A DNA stretch of 12,526 bases from assembly GCA_934371915.1 (NCBI GenBank), contig CAKROE010000066.1, positions 1 to 12,526 of the forward strand, read 5' to 3'. The position numbers were made by a program, and so were the translations under genes. This DNA is from an uncultured Blautia sp. GTDB taxonomy: Bacteria > Bacillota > Clostridia > Lachnospirales > Lachnospiraceae. Of this stretch, positions 5,901 through 12,526 are shown in pieces. Numbering within the stretch: the first letter of the stretch is position 1; the number at the start of each line of letters is the position of its first letter. The notes under the pieces were generated by a model, which did no database searches, had not been told where the DNA came from, and saw nothing but the letters and a program-made list of their open reading frames with translations.

Positions 5901-8110
5901 TCGTCCTGACAGCAAAACTGGAAAAAGGAAAAACTTATGAATATTTAGTGGTCTGGGATCCATCTGGGGGGTCAAATCTTGCTGTACATTTTGCAAAGAC
6001 AGAACATCAGAGCATCAAGAGTCTGGAACTGGTTCTGAAAAAAGGTGTGACAGAGGATGCAATGACGGTTATGAACGGAGTACTGGATGTATATGATCTT
6101 CGGATTAATTATGCAGATCAATCCACTCTGGTTGAAGCTGCATCGGAATTCAGATCCTGGGGCTCATATGACTGTGAAGGAAGCGATGAATATGGCAATA
6201 AGTGGAAGATATTTGTAGATAACAGCGAAGCAGTGCTGGATGCAAAAGACACAAAGTACGAGATAAAACTGACATATTATGATCCTGAAAAGGAAAACAC
6301 ATATCAGAATACGGTTTGGATTCCGGTCAAAGGAATCGAGGGCATGAAGGCTATTGAAAATGGCACTTCTGTAAAACCATTCCAGAATAGTGGTGTAGAT
6401 GCATATTTTACCTTTACACCATCTGAGTCAGGCGAATACATTATGCAGTTTGAGACAGAAGATGGGGAAGCAATACCATATGCTTATGCCTACAGTTATA
6501 ATGTGCGATATAGTGACTTTCAGTCTATAGAAGTAAATGATGTACCTGCAGAGACACTTAACGAAAAAAGTGTAACTGCAATGCTTACCGGTGGTGAGAC
6601 ATATCTTGTCAGAGTCGGCAGAAGGAACATGGACTGTAACGGAAGCACCTCCTTCAAAATCGAAAAGGCAAAAACAGTAAAAAGTGTAGAAATCAAGAAT
6701 AAACCGGATCAGAAGACGGTGTATAACACAGATGGTAATATAGAGGCTTCTCTGGAAGGACTGATTCTGACAGTTTACTACAAAGACGGAACTAAGGAAG
6801 ATGTTGCTTATGGCGAAAATGATGCAGCAGGATATGGTATAACCGTAGAAGATAGGTATTGGAAAGATGCAGATACCTACACAGTCACTGTATCACTTCG
6901 AAAGTATTATCTTCAGGTAGATTATAAGAGAGTAGATATTCCGGATGAGATACAGACAGTGAAGACAGGTATCAGTACAAAGATTCCTGCATCTGATCAG
7001 GTGGTTGTTCCGGTAATGTTTACCCCGGAAAAAACAGGTTATTATTTTGTTGATGTGGAAAATGGTTCTGTAAGCAGTGTACAAAAACTGGAAACACAGG
7101 AGTCAGCGCAGGCTCGGATGCGTGGAACAGGAACTTCTTCGGATGCCGGAGATACGCAGTACTTTGAAGCAGGTACTAGTTATAGGATCTACATTTATAC
7201 AAATAAAAAAGAAGCTACGGTGATCATCCGGGAAGGTGCATGCAAATGGGAAACAATTGCAGGAACCATTGTTAAAGCATCCTGTACAACCGGTGCATCC
7301 TGCAAACAGGAATGCAAGGTTCATAACCATACACGTGTGGTTGAAGGTGATAAAGCAGCCGGTCACGGTTACAGTTCATGGAAAGTAACGAGGGAAGCTG
7401 ACTGTACGAGAGCCGGTGAGAAACAGAGAAGATGTGTTTATTGTGGTCATGTAGAGAAGGTACAGACGGAACCGGCTAAAGGACATAAATATGGGGACTG
7501 GAAAACGACAGAAGAAGCTACTGTCCTTGATATGGGACAGCAGGAGCGTAGCTGCAGCGTATGCAATGAAAAAGAGACAAAATCCATTGCGAAGCTGAAA
7601 GCAACGATCAGCTTGACTGTATCAGGCACGATCCCGCTTAAGACGAAACAGACCTTTACACCAAAAGTCACGATGGGAAAAGGCGACAAAGTTACCTCCT
7701 GGAAATCCAGCAACAAAAAAGTTGTTTCCGTTGACAGGAACGGTAAAGTAAAAGGTCTGAAAGCAGGCAAGACCGCAACGATCACGGTACAGCTTGCGAG
7801 CGGACTGAAAAAGAGCTTCAAGGTAAAAGTTCAGAAGAAAAATGTTGCAACTAAATCTCTGAAGGTGGTGAATGTATCCACCGGAAAGAAAGTTTCTTCG
7901 AAAGTAAGCCTGAAACGCAAACAGACACTGAAGCTTGCAGTGACGGTTTCACCGATCACAAGCAAAGAGAAAGTGAAATACGCTTCCTCCAATAAGAAGG
8001 TGGTAAGTGTATCTTCCAAAGGTGTGATCAAAGCAAAGAAGAAAGGTAAAGCAACGATTACCGTGAAATCCGGCAAAAAGACTTACAGGATCAAAGTAAC
8101 AGTCAAATAA
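2846..8110 (+). CDS. Giant secreted modular protein 1 (Ig-like / PPC-like repeats, BIG2 C-terminus)
   Basis: This 1754-aa protein is predicted to be exported. Residues 1-28 form a Sec signal peptide (MKRRT, hydrophobic LALILAAALTV, cleavage after ASA at 28). Residues 30-130 hold 40 Asp/Glu and no Lys/Arg. Six Ig-like modules begin near 132, 344, 560, 759, 1053 and 1277. Seven PPC-like beta-sandwich modules (YKFxPxxSGxY ... LxxGxxYxv) begin near 253, 478, 679, 872, 959, 1174 and 1377; the fourth and fifth are adjacent. A Cys/His-rich module spans ~1466-1584 (C1520, C1530/C1533, C1570/C1573, GHxYxxW motifs). Two Lys-rich BIG2 domains end the protein (~1585-1666 and 1669-1754). No LPXTG, SLH or transmembrane anchor and no enzyme motif is seen. 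The ATG at 2846 has a perfect AGGAGG 9 nt upstream; an in-frame ATG at 2792 lacks one and would bury the signal peptide. A surface-binding or adhesin-like role is inferred. Gene 2 of the pair follows after 21 nt. Confidence 0.93.
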   Translation: MKRRTLALILAAALTVTSVEGTAVMASAAEFTSEAVEETEAELETAPEDSADVAVLSDQGDSSGADEIEISDSESQDSDSAEEQIDVFEETQDGVDEEGIEITDEEALTDADAENEEANIEVFSGGDESIPTLTGMEVEGINENTMRDGVAGIDYYVAVQITLKFADDTTSEFIFPLGETSYCDAEKTKGYTIRASLRRGPAGDDLMGQKLPKGKYYLYFKCDGYENISADIPAYINNLEDGGVCQGEITTGKNSVISFQNAYRYYKFVPQRAGIYQGSTSSVHCIPWVEDKSAGESTSYKIYKKLEGSRWELKANEPVYFQVYGGNKDNPSNTTATITLSEVPQLESISTTQSEVTLLEDYETYYREAISSLLRFNYTNQETKDFDVQFGYAMYRDPDGNTVMSDLVYADGENKGKSFDWNNAYFSGCYYVPKGSYKYIFTLEKDGQELMKVEVPIKVESLADRYAQLNSIQEGTQEIDITNRQFYKFEPEVSGDYMISAETGLSYLVIEVKEDGTTKRLKEDNGRVLCKLEQGHKYIVDIYNHIPYATSTNLTLKRLAKTESVEIISYMPQKIKCIEGQKPEFNFIKVRINTEKGSEVRKLNYGGIPGVETDSYGKTLKYSLYKKENDQYTEVYDPEAGEYVYRVFYDGIEATTSIPVHIASFQEAAPQNELKKDESKTLSAKDNQISARYLANFTGRHRFEFNKKVNVYCVGDTGTSKTYSNVSEFCEKLVRGNAYYLYITSDTGLEDLQVKVTELQKPVKLEVLADNNEYIAGIDNLSNINLRTRVTYSDGSVQVIGMNDPVYGGKLLYSASTKDGKTAKYYNLLTEGEWKCVPYIYGQEDEISQIIGTTIKVTMPNAENLDELEEGVPKTVEPVKRKFYKFIPQTSDDYEVKVSDGATAAVYSVYNDRLSNHGSMPYLTEDVTYFVMVSTPYSVDLQIKKREDAEDDGYVMDEKYDQTFDLNDRDREEPLYFTFEPTETGYYKFWTEGNAHPHVILYEEDKKIGDVYPYATDNVVLTAKLEKGKTYEYLVVWDPSGGSNLAVHFAKTEHQSIKSLELVLKKGVTEDAMTVMNGVLDVYDLRINYADQSTLVEAASEFRSWGSYDCEGSDEYGNKWKIFVDNSEAVLDAKDTKYEIKLTYYDPEKENTYQNTVWIPVKGIEGMKAIENGTSVKPFQNSGVDAYFTFTPSESGEYIMQFETEDGEAIPYAYAYSYNVRYSDFQSIEVNDVPAETLNEKSVTAMLTGGETYLVRVGRRNMDCNGSTSFKIEKAKTVKSVEIKNKPDQKTVYNTDGNIEASLEGLILTVYYKDGTKEDVAYGENDAAGYGITVEDRYWKDADTYTVTVSLRKYYLQVDYKRVDIPDEIQTVKTGISTKIPASDQVVVPVMFTPEKTGYYFVDVENGSVSSVQKLETQESAQARMRGTGTSSDAGDTQYFEAGTSYRIYIYTNKKEATVIIREGACKWETIAGTIVKASCTTGASCKQECKVHNHTRVVEGDKAAGHGYSSWKVTREADCTRAGEKQRRCVYCGHVEKVQTEPAKGHKYGDWKTTEEATVLDMGQQERSCSVCNEKETKSIAKLKATISLTVSGTIPLKTKQTFTPKVTMGKGDKVTSWKSSNKKVVSVDRNGKVKGLKAGKTATITVQLASGLKKSFKVKVQKKNVATKSLKVVNVSTGKKVSSKVSLKRKQTLKLAVTVSPITSKEKVKYASSNKKVVSVSSKGVIKAKKKGKATITVKSGKKTYRIKVTVK
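7498..7771 (+). repeat. 3' direct repeat, copy 1 (last Cys unit + BIG2 cassette)
   Basis: These 274 bases encode the end of the Cys/His module and most of the first BIG2 domain of giant protein 1. They align without gaps to 12253-12526, with 11 mismatches by my count (~96% identity). The match may extend further, because copy 2 is cut by the window edge. Confidence 0.93.
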
Positions 8111-8115
8111 AAACA

Positions 8116-8121
8116 GGGAGG
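8116..8121 (+). promoter_or_regulatory. Ribosome binding site of giant protein 2
   Basis: GGGAGG, 10 nt before the ATG at 8132, inside the 21-nt gap between the giant genes. No terminator or promoter fits in that gap, so translation of gene 2 likely depends on a shared mRNA. Confidence 0.85.
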
Positions 8122-8235
8122 ATTAGTTTTTATGAAGAGAAGGACACTGGCTTTAATACTGGCAGCGGCTCTGACAGTAACCAGCGTGGAAGGAACGGCG
8201 GTTATGGCAAGCGCAGCCGAGTTCACATCGGAGGC
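8117..8235 (+). repeat. 5' direct repeat, copy 2 (RBS + signal-peptide cassette)
   Basis: Second copy of the 2832-2949 element, 119 bases: one extra G in the RBS-ATG spacer and one silent substitution in the coding part. It encodes an identical 28-residue signal peptide. Confidence 0.95.
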
Positions 8236-11200
8236 AGCAGCAGAAGAAAATACCGGACAGGAATCAGAGACGGATGCATTTTCTTCAGATTTTGCTGAGC
8301 AGGAAGGTGAAATCGCATCAGAAGAAATTGGAATTACGGATGAAGAAACACAGGAAGAAGAGGCTGCAGAGGAGGAAATCAGTATTCTTGATGAAGCTGA
8401 TGACGGTGAGGATGAAGAAAAAATAGAAATTACAGATGGCGAAGAGTCTGAGGCTGCAGATAATGAAGAGGCTGCATTTACAGATGGGGAAAGTGAAGAA
8501 GCAGATATTGAAGTCTTCGCAGGGGAAGATGAGGCTGCACCGACACTGACTGGTATTGAAGTCTCGAACTCAGAAATCTCATTGTATGAAGAGTTACAAT
8601 CATATGAAAACTACAGAATTGAAGATATTTTGACACTTAATTATGGAACGGAAAGCAAACCAGGCATGGTATGTTTAGGTAATACGTATATCACAGACAA
8701 AGCCTGGAATGATGTAAATGGGATAACAGCAGAACTTGTTTATGCAGATCCGGATAAAGCAGATAAACCTGTTGTGTGGTCAGAAAAAAACAATGCTCAA
8801 TATCTTCAGCCGGGTTCCTATAAGTACATTTTCACATGGACACCGGAAGATAAGACGCAAAAACCGGTATCAGTGGAAACCAAGATAAATGTCATTGCTT
8901 TTGCAAATGCTTTTGACCGGCTTCCGAAACTGAAAGAAGGAAGACAGAAAGTCGTATCCAACGATGAATTGTTCTATAGTTTTGTACCGGAAGTAGGCGG
9001 AACATATCAATTTAATGCAAATAGAGTTTTTCATTATATTATCACCGAATTAGAAGAGGATGGAAAACTTTCCAAAGACGATAAGATACTGCATGGAGAT
9101 AGCGTATCTGTTGAGCTTAAAGTCGGAAAGAAATATGTTGTTTGCATAGACAGTGGAAACGATTGGAGAAGTGGGAGTCTCACGATTGACCGTGTACCGG
9201 TAGTAGAATCTGTAGAAATTGAATCATGGAGTCCTGAAAATCTTACGTTTACAGTGGGAGACGCCGTTTCATTTTACTGTATAAATGTTCGCCTTAATAC
9301 AGATAAAGGGTCGGAAATAGTAAGACTTTACGGTTACGGAAATACAACAGATGCGTACGGAAATACGGTGGGATATGATCTGTACAAAATTGAAAATAAT
9401 AAGTTTGTCAAACTTGAAAATATGGCTTCACTCCCGGCAGGAGAATATGCGTTCAGAGTATATTACAAGAATAAAAATACGGATCCGGAAAAAGGCCCGG
9501 ATTTTATTACAGAGGATTATGTACCGGTCCATATTAAATCTGTGCAGGATCAGACAAAAGACAGTGTGCTGGATACAGAGAAACCCCTCACCGTCAAGGT
9601 AGAAAATTTCCGTGCAATTTACAGTTTTACTCCAAAGGAGACGGGAAGATATGAGCTGAGTACCAGCACATTTGTGGAAGGTGTTCTTAAAGATGGTGAC
9701 GGTAAAAAAATTGCGAAGCAGAACAGGCATGAAAGAAGTATGTATGTCAGTCTCGCGGAAGGTACGACATACTACATGTATATGAAGGTTCCGTCTTCTT
9801 TATGCACACAGATTCAGGTGAGCGCAGAAAAACTTGCACTGCCGGTAGAAATAACGGTCTCTCTTAAGAAGACTTCTTATGCAGCAGAACTTACACAGAT
9901 GTGGGAAGTGCAGCCGAAATTTACAATAAAATATGATGACGAAACAAGCGAAACTGCTACGGAGGATTCTATTGTTTCCGGCTGGAGTCTGGGCTATTAT
10001 CTTGAAAACACTCAGAATAAGAATAATGTAATAAACGACAGAGTGGACTGCATTCCGGCAGGAACATGGACCTGTGTTCCGGAGTTATATACCAATGGGC
10101 GGGATGAGGAGATTCTGAAAGATGTTCTGACAGTGCAGACATATTGTCAAGAAATCACAGCAGAATCTCAGAAAATTGACATATCCAAACTGGAGGAAAT
10201 TAAAGAGAATGTCCCGGTGACGGTACCGGAAACAAAACAAACATTTTACAAAGTGGTTGCAGATGCAGGTCAGTCTTACAAACTGGAAACGCCGGACGGT
10301 GTAACGGCAAAGTTCTATAAGTGGGATGAAGGCCTGAAAAACATAAATGGAGATAGTGTTTGTCTTGAAACAGGAACAACGTATCTGATCGGTGTTACTG
10401 CTTATCGTCAGTCCGAGATTACTTTGAAGAAGACCAGCGGCGGAGTGCCGGGACAGCAGTATTTTGAGGAAACTTATCCGCTGAAAGATGGATTCCATCA
10501 GACAATTCAGATGCCGGAAGACAAAGCTTCACCGGCAACGCTGGAATTTACATTTACTCCGGATGAAGACGCTTCTTACTGCTTCCAGATAGAAAGCAAT
10601 CTGAAAACACGTGTGCTGCTTTATGAGGGAGAGGAAAAAGATAACATATACGGAAAACAGTCAGATGGTGATCTGAAAGTCTCTTATTATCTGAATAAGG
10701 GAAAAACCTATACATATCAAATGGTTTATAATGATATGAAATCTTTTGACAAGGTTACGGTTTCCTTCAAAAAGGCTGGTGAATATAAGCAGATCAAAGA
10801 GATGACATACCGTCTGAAAGACGGAATGAAAGCGACAGACCTGAATGTTCTGACAGACTTTTTTGATGTTTATGATGTACAGATCCATTATACAGATGAC
10901 AGTGTTTTGATGCTGGATTACAACTGGAGCGGATACGCAGAGACAGATGATTACGGAAATTTCCTGATGTGTGAATGGGATACGAATATCGAGAATGTAG
11001 AAGCAACAGAGACAGTGTGTGATATTTCGATAGAATACCGTAATGCAAAGGATGAAAAGTGGACACAAAAGACGGTTACGGTACCAATGAGCGGACTTGC
11101 AGGAATGCAGAGCCTGAAAACAGGAGATTCTGTATATCCGTTCAGAAATCAGGGAACTTATTCAGCTTATAGATTTACTGCGGAAGAAAGCGGGTTGTAT

Positions 11201-12526
11201 CTGTGGCGGGCAAAGACAGAAGAAGGAGAACCTTCTCCGCAGTTCCAGGTGTTTAGCTATGAACTTAATTCGCATGGTGCAATGCCAGTCTCCATCAGAC
11301 GGATGAGGATGAATGAGCTTGAGGATAATGGATATACCGTATGGCTCGAAAAAGGAGAAAGTTATCTGATTGGAACAGGCAGAGATGGTGTGGAATACAA
11401 CGGTAACGTAACACTCAGCGTAAAAAGGGCCAAAATCCTGCAGTCTGTAGAAATAAAGAAGAAGCCAAATCAGACAACACTGTATCCTGTAGAAAGTTTT
11501 TCAGGTGTTTCGTTAGAAGGAATGGTCATTACTGCACATTACACAGACGGAACCAGTGAGGATATTCTTTACGGTCAGACAGACTCGAATGGAACTCTTT
11601 TTGAAATGAGCACAGATATAGATTCTTCAGACGACGGATATTGGATAAGTGGCAGCAAATTCCGTCAGTATCTGCACTTTGGGGACTATAATTTTTATGT
11701 GGATTTTGATGCAGCAGAAGTACCTGATGACATACCGGTTGTGAAAGTAGATGCAAAGACCAATACATATGTCGAAGGTAAGACGCTTGTCCCGGTAAAG
11801 TTTACTCCAGAAGAGACCGGTTTTTATTCGGTTGAAATGCCAAATGGTGGATTAAGTACAGCCGTAGATAAAAAAACAGGGGAACGCTGGGTAGATACAA
11901 ATTATTACTTTGAAAAGGACAGATCCTATCTGATTTATGTGTGGGCACATCAGAAAGATGCTTATGTAATCATCCGAAGAGGTGCGTGCCAGTGGCAGAT
12001 GGTCACCAAAACAGAACCTACCTGTACGGAAGATGCGCAGTATGTAATGGAGTGCAAGATTCATAATCATACCTATAGTTATTCCAGCTATTATGAAGAG
12101 AAAGGTAAGGCTTACGGACATGCATTCAGTACCTGGAAAGTGACAAAAGAGGCGACGTGTGCTTCTGAGGGAAGCGAAGAAAGAACCTGCGCAAGATGCA
12201 AAGAGGTAGAAAAACGTACAATTCCAGCAACCGGTGAACACAGCTATGACAGCTGGAAAACGACAAAAGAAGCTACTGTCCTTGATATGGGACAGCAGGA
12301 ACGCGTCTGCAGTGTATGCAATGAAAAAGAGACAAAATCCATTGCGAAGCTGAAAGCAACGATCAGCTTGAATGTATCAGGCACGATCCCGCTTAAGACG
12401 AAACAGACCTTTACGCCAAAAGTTACGATGGGAAAAGGTGACAAAGTTGCCTCCTGGAAATCCAGCAACAAAAAAGTTGTTTCCGTTGACAGGAACGGTA
12501 AAGTAAAAGGTCTGAAAGCAGGCAAG
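8132..12526 (+). CDS. Giant secreted modular protein 2 (paralog of protein 1; 3' end outside window)
   Basis: An uninterrupted reading frame of 1465 codons runs from the ATG at 8132 to the window edge. The signal peptide (1-28) is identical to that of protein 1. An acidic segment follows (~30-136, rich in EE/DE, one Lys). Ig-like modules start near 138, 357, 570, 883 and 1101. PPC-like modules start near 270, 483, 694, 787, 999 and 1211; the third and fourth are adjacent. The Cys/His module begins at C1286 and BIG2 near 1408. The order is collinear with protein 1, but the first Ig-like + PPC-like pair of protein 1 is missing. No catalytic motif or anchor is seen. By comparison with protein 1, about 112 residues (rest of BIG2-1 and BIG2-2) should lie past the edge. 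Only 21 nt separate it from gene 1, indicating one operon. Function is unknown; a surface-exposed binding or adhesion role is inferred from architecture only. Confidence 0.92.
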   Translation, partial: MKRRTLALILAAALTVTSVEGTAVMASAAEFTSEAAAEENTGQESETDAFSSDFAEQEGEIASEEIGITDEETQEEEAAEEEISILDEADDGEDEEKIEITDGEESEAADNEEAAFTDGESEEADIEVFAGEDEAAPTLTGIEVSNSEISLYEELQSYENYRIEDILTLNYGTESKPGMVCLGNTYITDKAWNDVNGITAELVYADPDKADKPVVWSEKNNAQYLQPGSYKYIFTWTPEDKTQKPVSVETKINVIAFANAFDRLPKLKEGRQKVVSNDELFYSFVPEVGGTYQFNANRVFHYIITELEEDGKLSKDDKILHGDSVSVELKVGKKYVVCIDSGNDWRSGSLTIDRVPVVESVEIESWSPENLTFTVGDAVSFYCINVRLNTDKGSEIVRLYGYGNTTDAYGNTVGYDLYKIENNKFVKLENMASLPAGEYAFRVYYKNKNTDPEKGPDFITEDYVPVHIKSVQDQTKDSVLDTEKPLTVKVENFRAIYSFTPKETGRYELSTSTFVEGVLKDGDGKKIAKQNRHERSMYVSLAEGTTYYMYMKVPSSLCTQIQVSAEKLALPVEITVSLKKTSYAAELTQMWEVQPKFTIKYDDETSETATEDSIVSGWSLGYYLENTQNKNNVINDRVDCIPAGTWTCVPELYTNGRDEEILKDVLTVQTYCQEITAESQKIDISKLEEIKENVPVTVPETKQTFYKVVADAGQSYKLETPDGVTAKFYKWDEGLKNINGDSVCLETGTTYLIGVTAYRQSEITLKKTSGGVPGQQYFEETYPLKDGFHQTIQMPEDKASPATLEFTFTPDEDASYCFQIESNLKTRVLLYEGEEKDNIYGKQSDGDLKVSYYLNKGKTYTYQMVYNDMKSFDKVTVSFKKAGEYKQIKEMTYRLKDGMKATDLNVLTDFFDVYDVQIHYTDDSVLMLDYNWSGYAETDDYGNFLMCEWDTNIENVEATETVCDISIEYRNAKDEKWTQKTVTVPMSGLAGMQSLKTGDSVYPFRNQGTYSAYRFTAEESGLYLWRAKTEEGEPSPQFQVFSYELNSHGAMPVSIRRMRMNELEDNGYTVWLEKGESYLIGTGRDGVEYNGNVTLSVKRAKILQSVEIKKKPNQTTLYPVESFSGVSLEGMVITAHYTDGTSEDILYGQTDSNGTLFEMSTDIDSSDDGYWISGSKFRQYLHFGDYNFYVDFDAAEVPDDIPVVKVDAKTNTYVEGKTLVPVKFTPEETGFYSVEMPNGGLSTAVDKKTGERWVDTNYYFEKDRSYLIYVWAHQKDAYVIIRRGACQWQMVTKTEPTCTEDAQYVMECKIHNHTYSYSSYYEEKGKAYGHAFSTWKVTKEATCASEGSEERTCARCKEVEKRTIPATGEHSYDSWKTTKEATVLDMGQQERVCSVCNEKETKSIAKLKATISLNVSGTIPLKTKQTFTPKVTMGKGDKVASWKSSNKKVVSVDRNGKVKGLKAGK
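12253..12526 (+). repeat. 3' direct repeat, copy 2 (last Cys unit + BIG2 cassette)
   Basis: Second copy of 7498-7771, same length and in the same reading frame, reaching the window edge. Most of the 11 mismatches are silent or clustered in one short stretch near 12300 (GAGCGTAGC versus GAACGCGTC). Confidence 0.93.

Noticed and set aside
7447..8076. Open frames on the minus strand opposite the BIG2 regions, also near 12244-12525
   Set aside because: They are antisense shadows of Lys/Ser/Val-rich coding sequence and recur only because the sense sequence is repeated. They have no ribosome binding site and no plausible protein features.
9351..9602. Plus-strand 83-codon frame inside giant gene 2
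   Set aside because: It is out of frame within the continuous 1465-codon reading frame and has an Arg/Ile/Lys-rich composition typical of a shifted frame.
2846..12526. CRISPR, toxin, or mobile-element interpretation of the repeats
   Set aside because: The repeats are coding, in frame, and explained by paralogous protein domains. No spacers, terminal inverted repeats, target-site duplications, transposase or toxin catalytic motif were seen.

Overview
The window looks like chromosomal DNA from a low-GC, Gram-positive anaerobe, most likely a gut Lachnospiraceae (Clostridia). Three things point that way: the 3' end of its 23S rRNA gene (tail CUACUAAUAG...GGGCUUGACC), strong AGGAGG-type ribosome binding sites, and giant secreted proteins whose Cys/His-plus-BIG2 C-terminus resembles cassettes common in that family. 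The taxonomic call rests on recall, not a search.

Layout, all on the + strand. (1) Positions 1-135 are the last part of a 23S rRNA gene. A short spacer and a strong intrinsic terminator at 203-240 close the rrn operon, with no 5S gene downstream of the 23S here. (2) Positions 271-1956 encode a 561-aa protein with an N-terminal pRiA4b ORF-3-like domain and a C-terminal SEC-C zinc motif. A histidine phosphatase (2002-2730) follows 45 nt later. (3) From 2846 to the right edge lie two tandem genes for very large secreted modular proteins. The first is complete (1754 aa). The second starts 21 nt after the first stops and is still open at the edge (1465 codons seen).

The two giant proteins share one plan: Sec signal peptide, a roughly 100-residue highly acidic segment, alternating Ig-like and 'YxFxPxxsGxY' beta-sandwich (PPC-like) modules, a Cys/His-rich module, and Lys-rich BIG2 domains. 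Their ends are nearly identical at DNA level: 118/119 nt including the RBS and signal peptide, and 274 nt at the 3' side with 11 mismatches. Their middles are homologous but strongly diverged, and the first protein carries one extra Ig-like + PPC-like pair. This pattern of constant ends and a variable middle is the most interesting feature of the window. It suggests gene conversion or modular exchange within a locus encoding surface or secreted proteins. No enzyme domain, sortase motif, transposase, CRISPR array or phage gene was seen.
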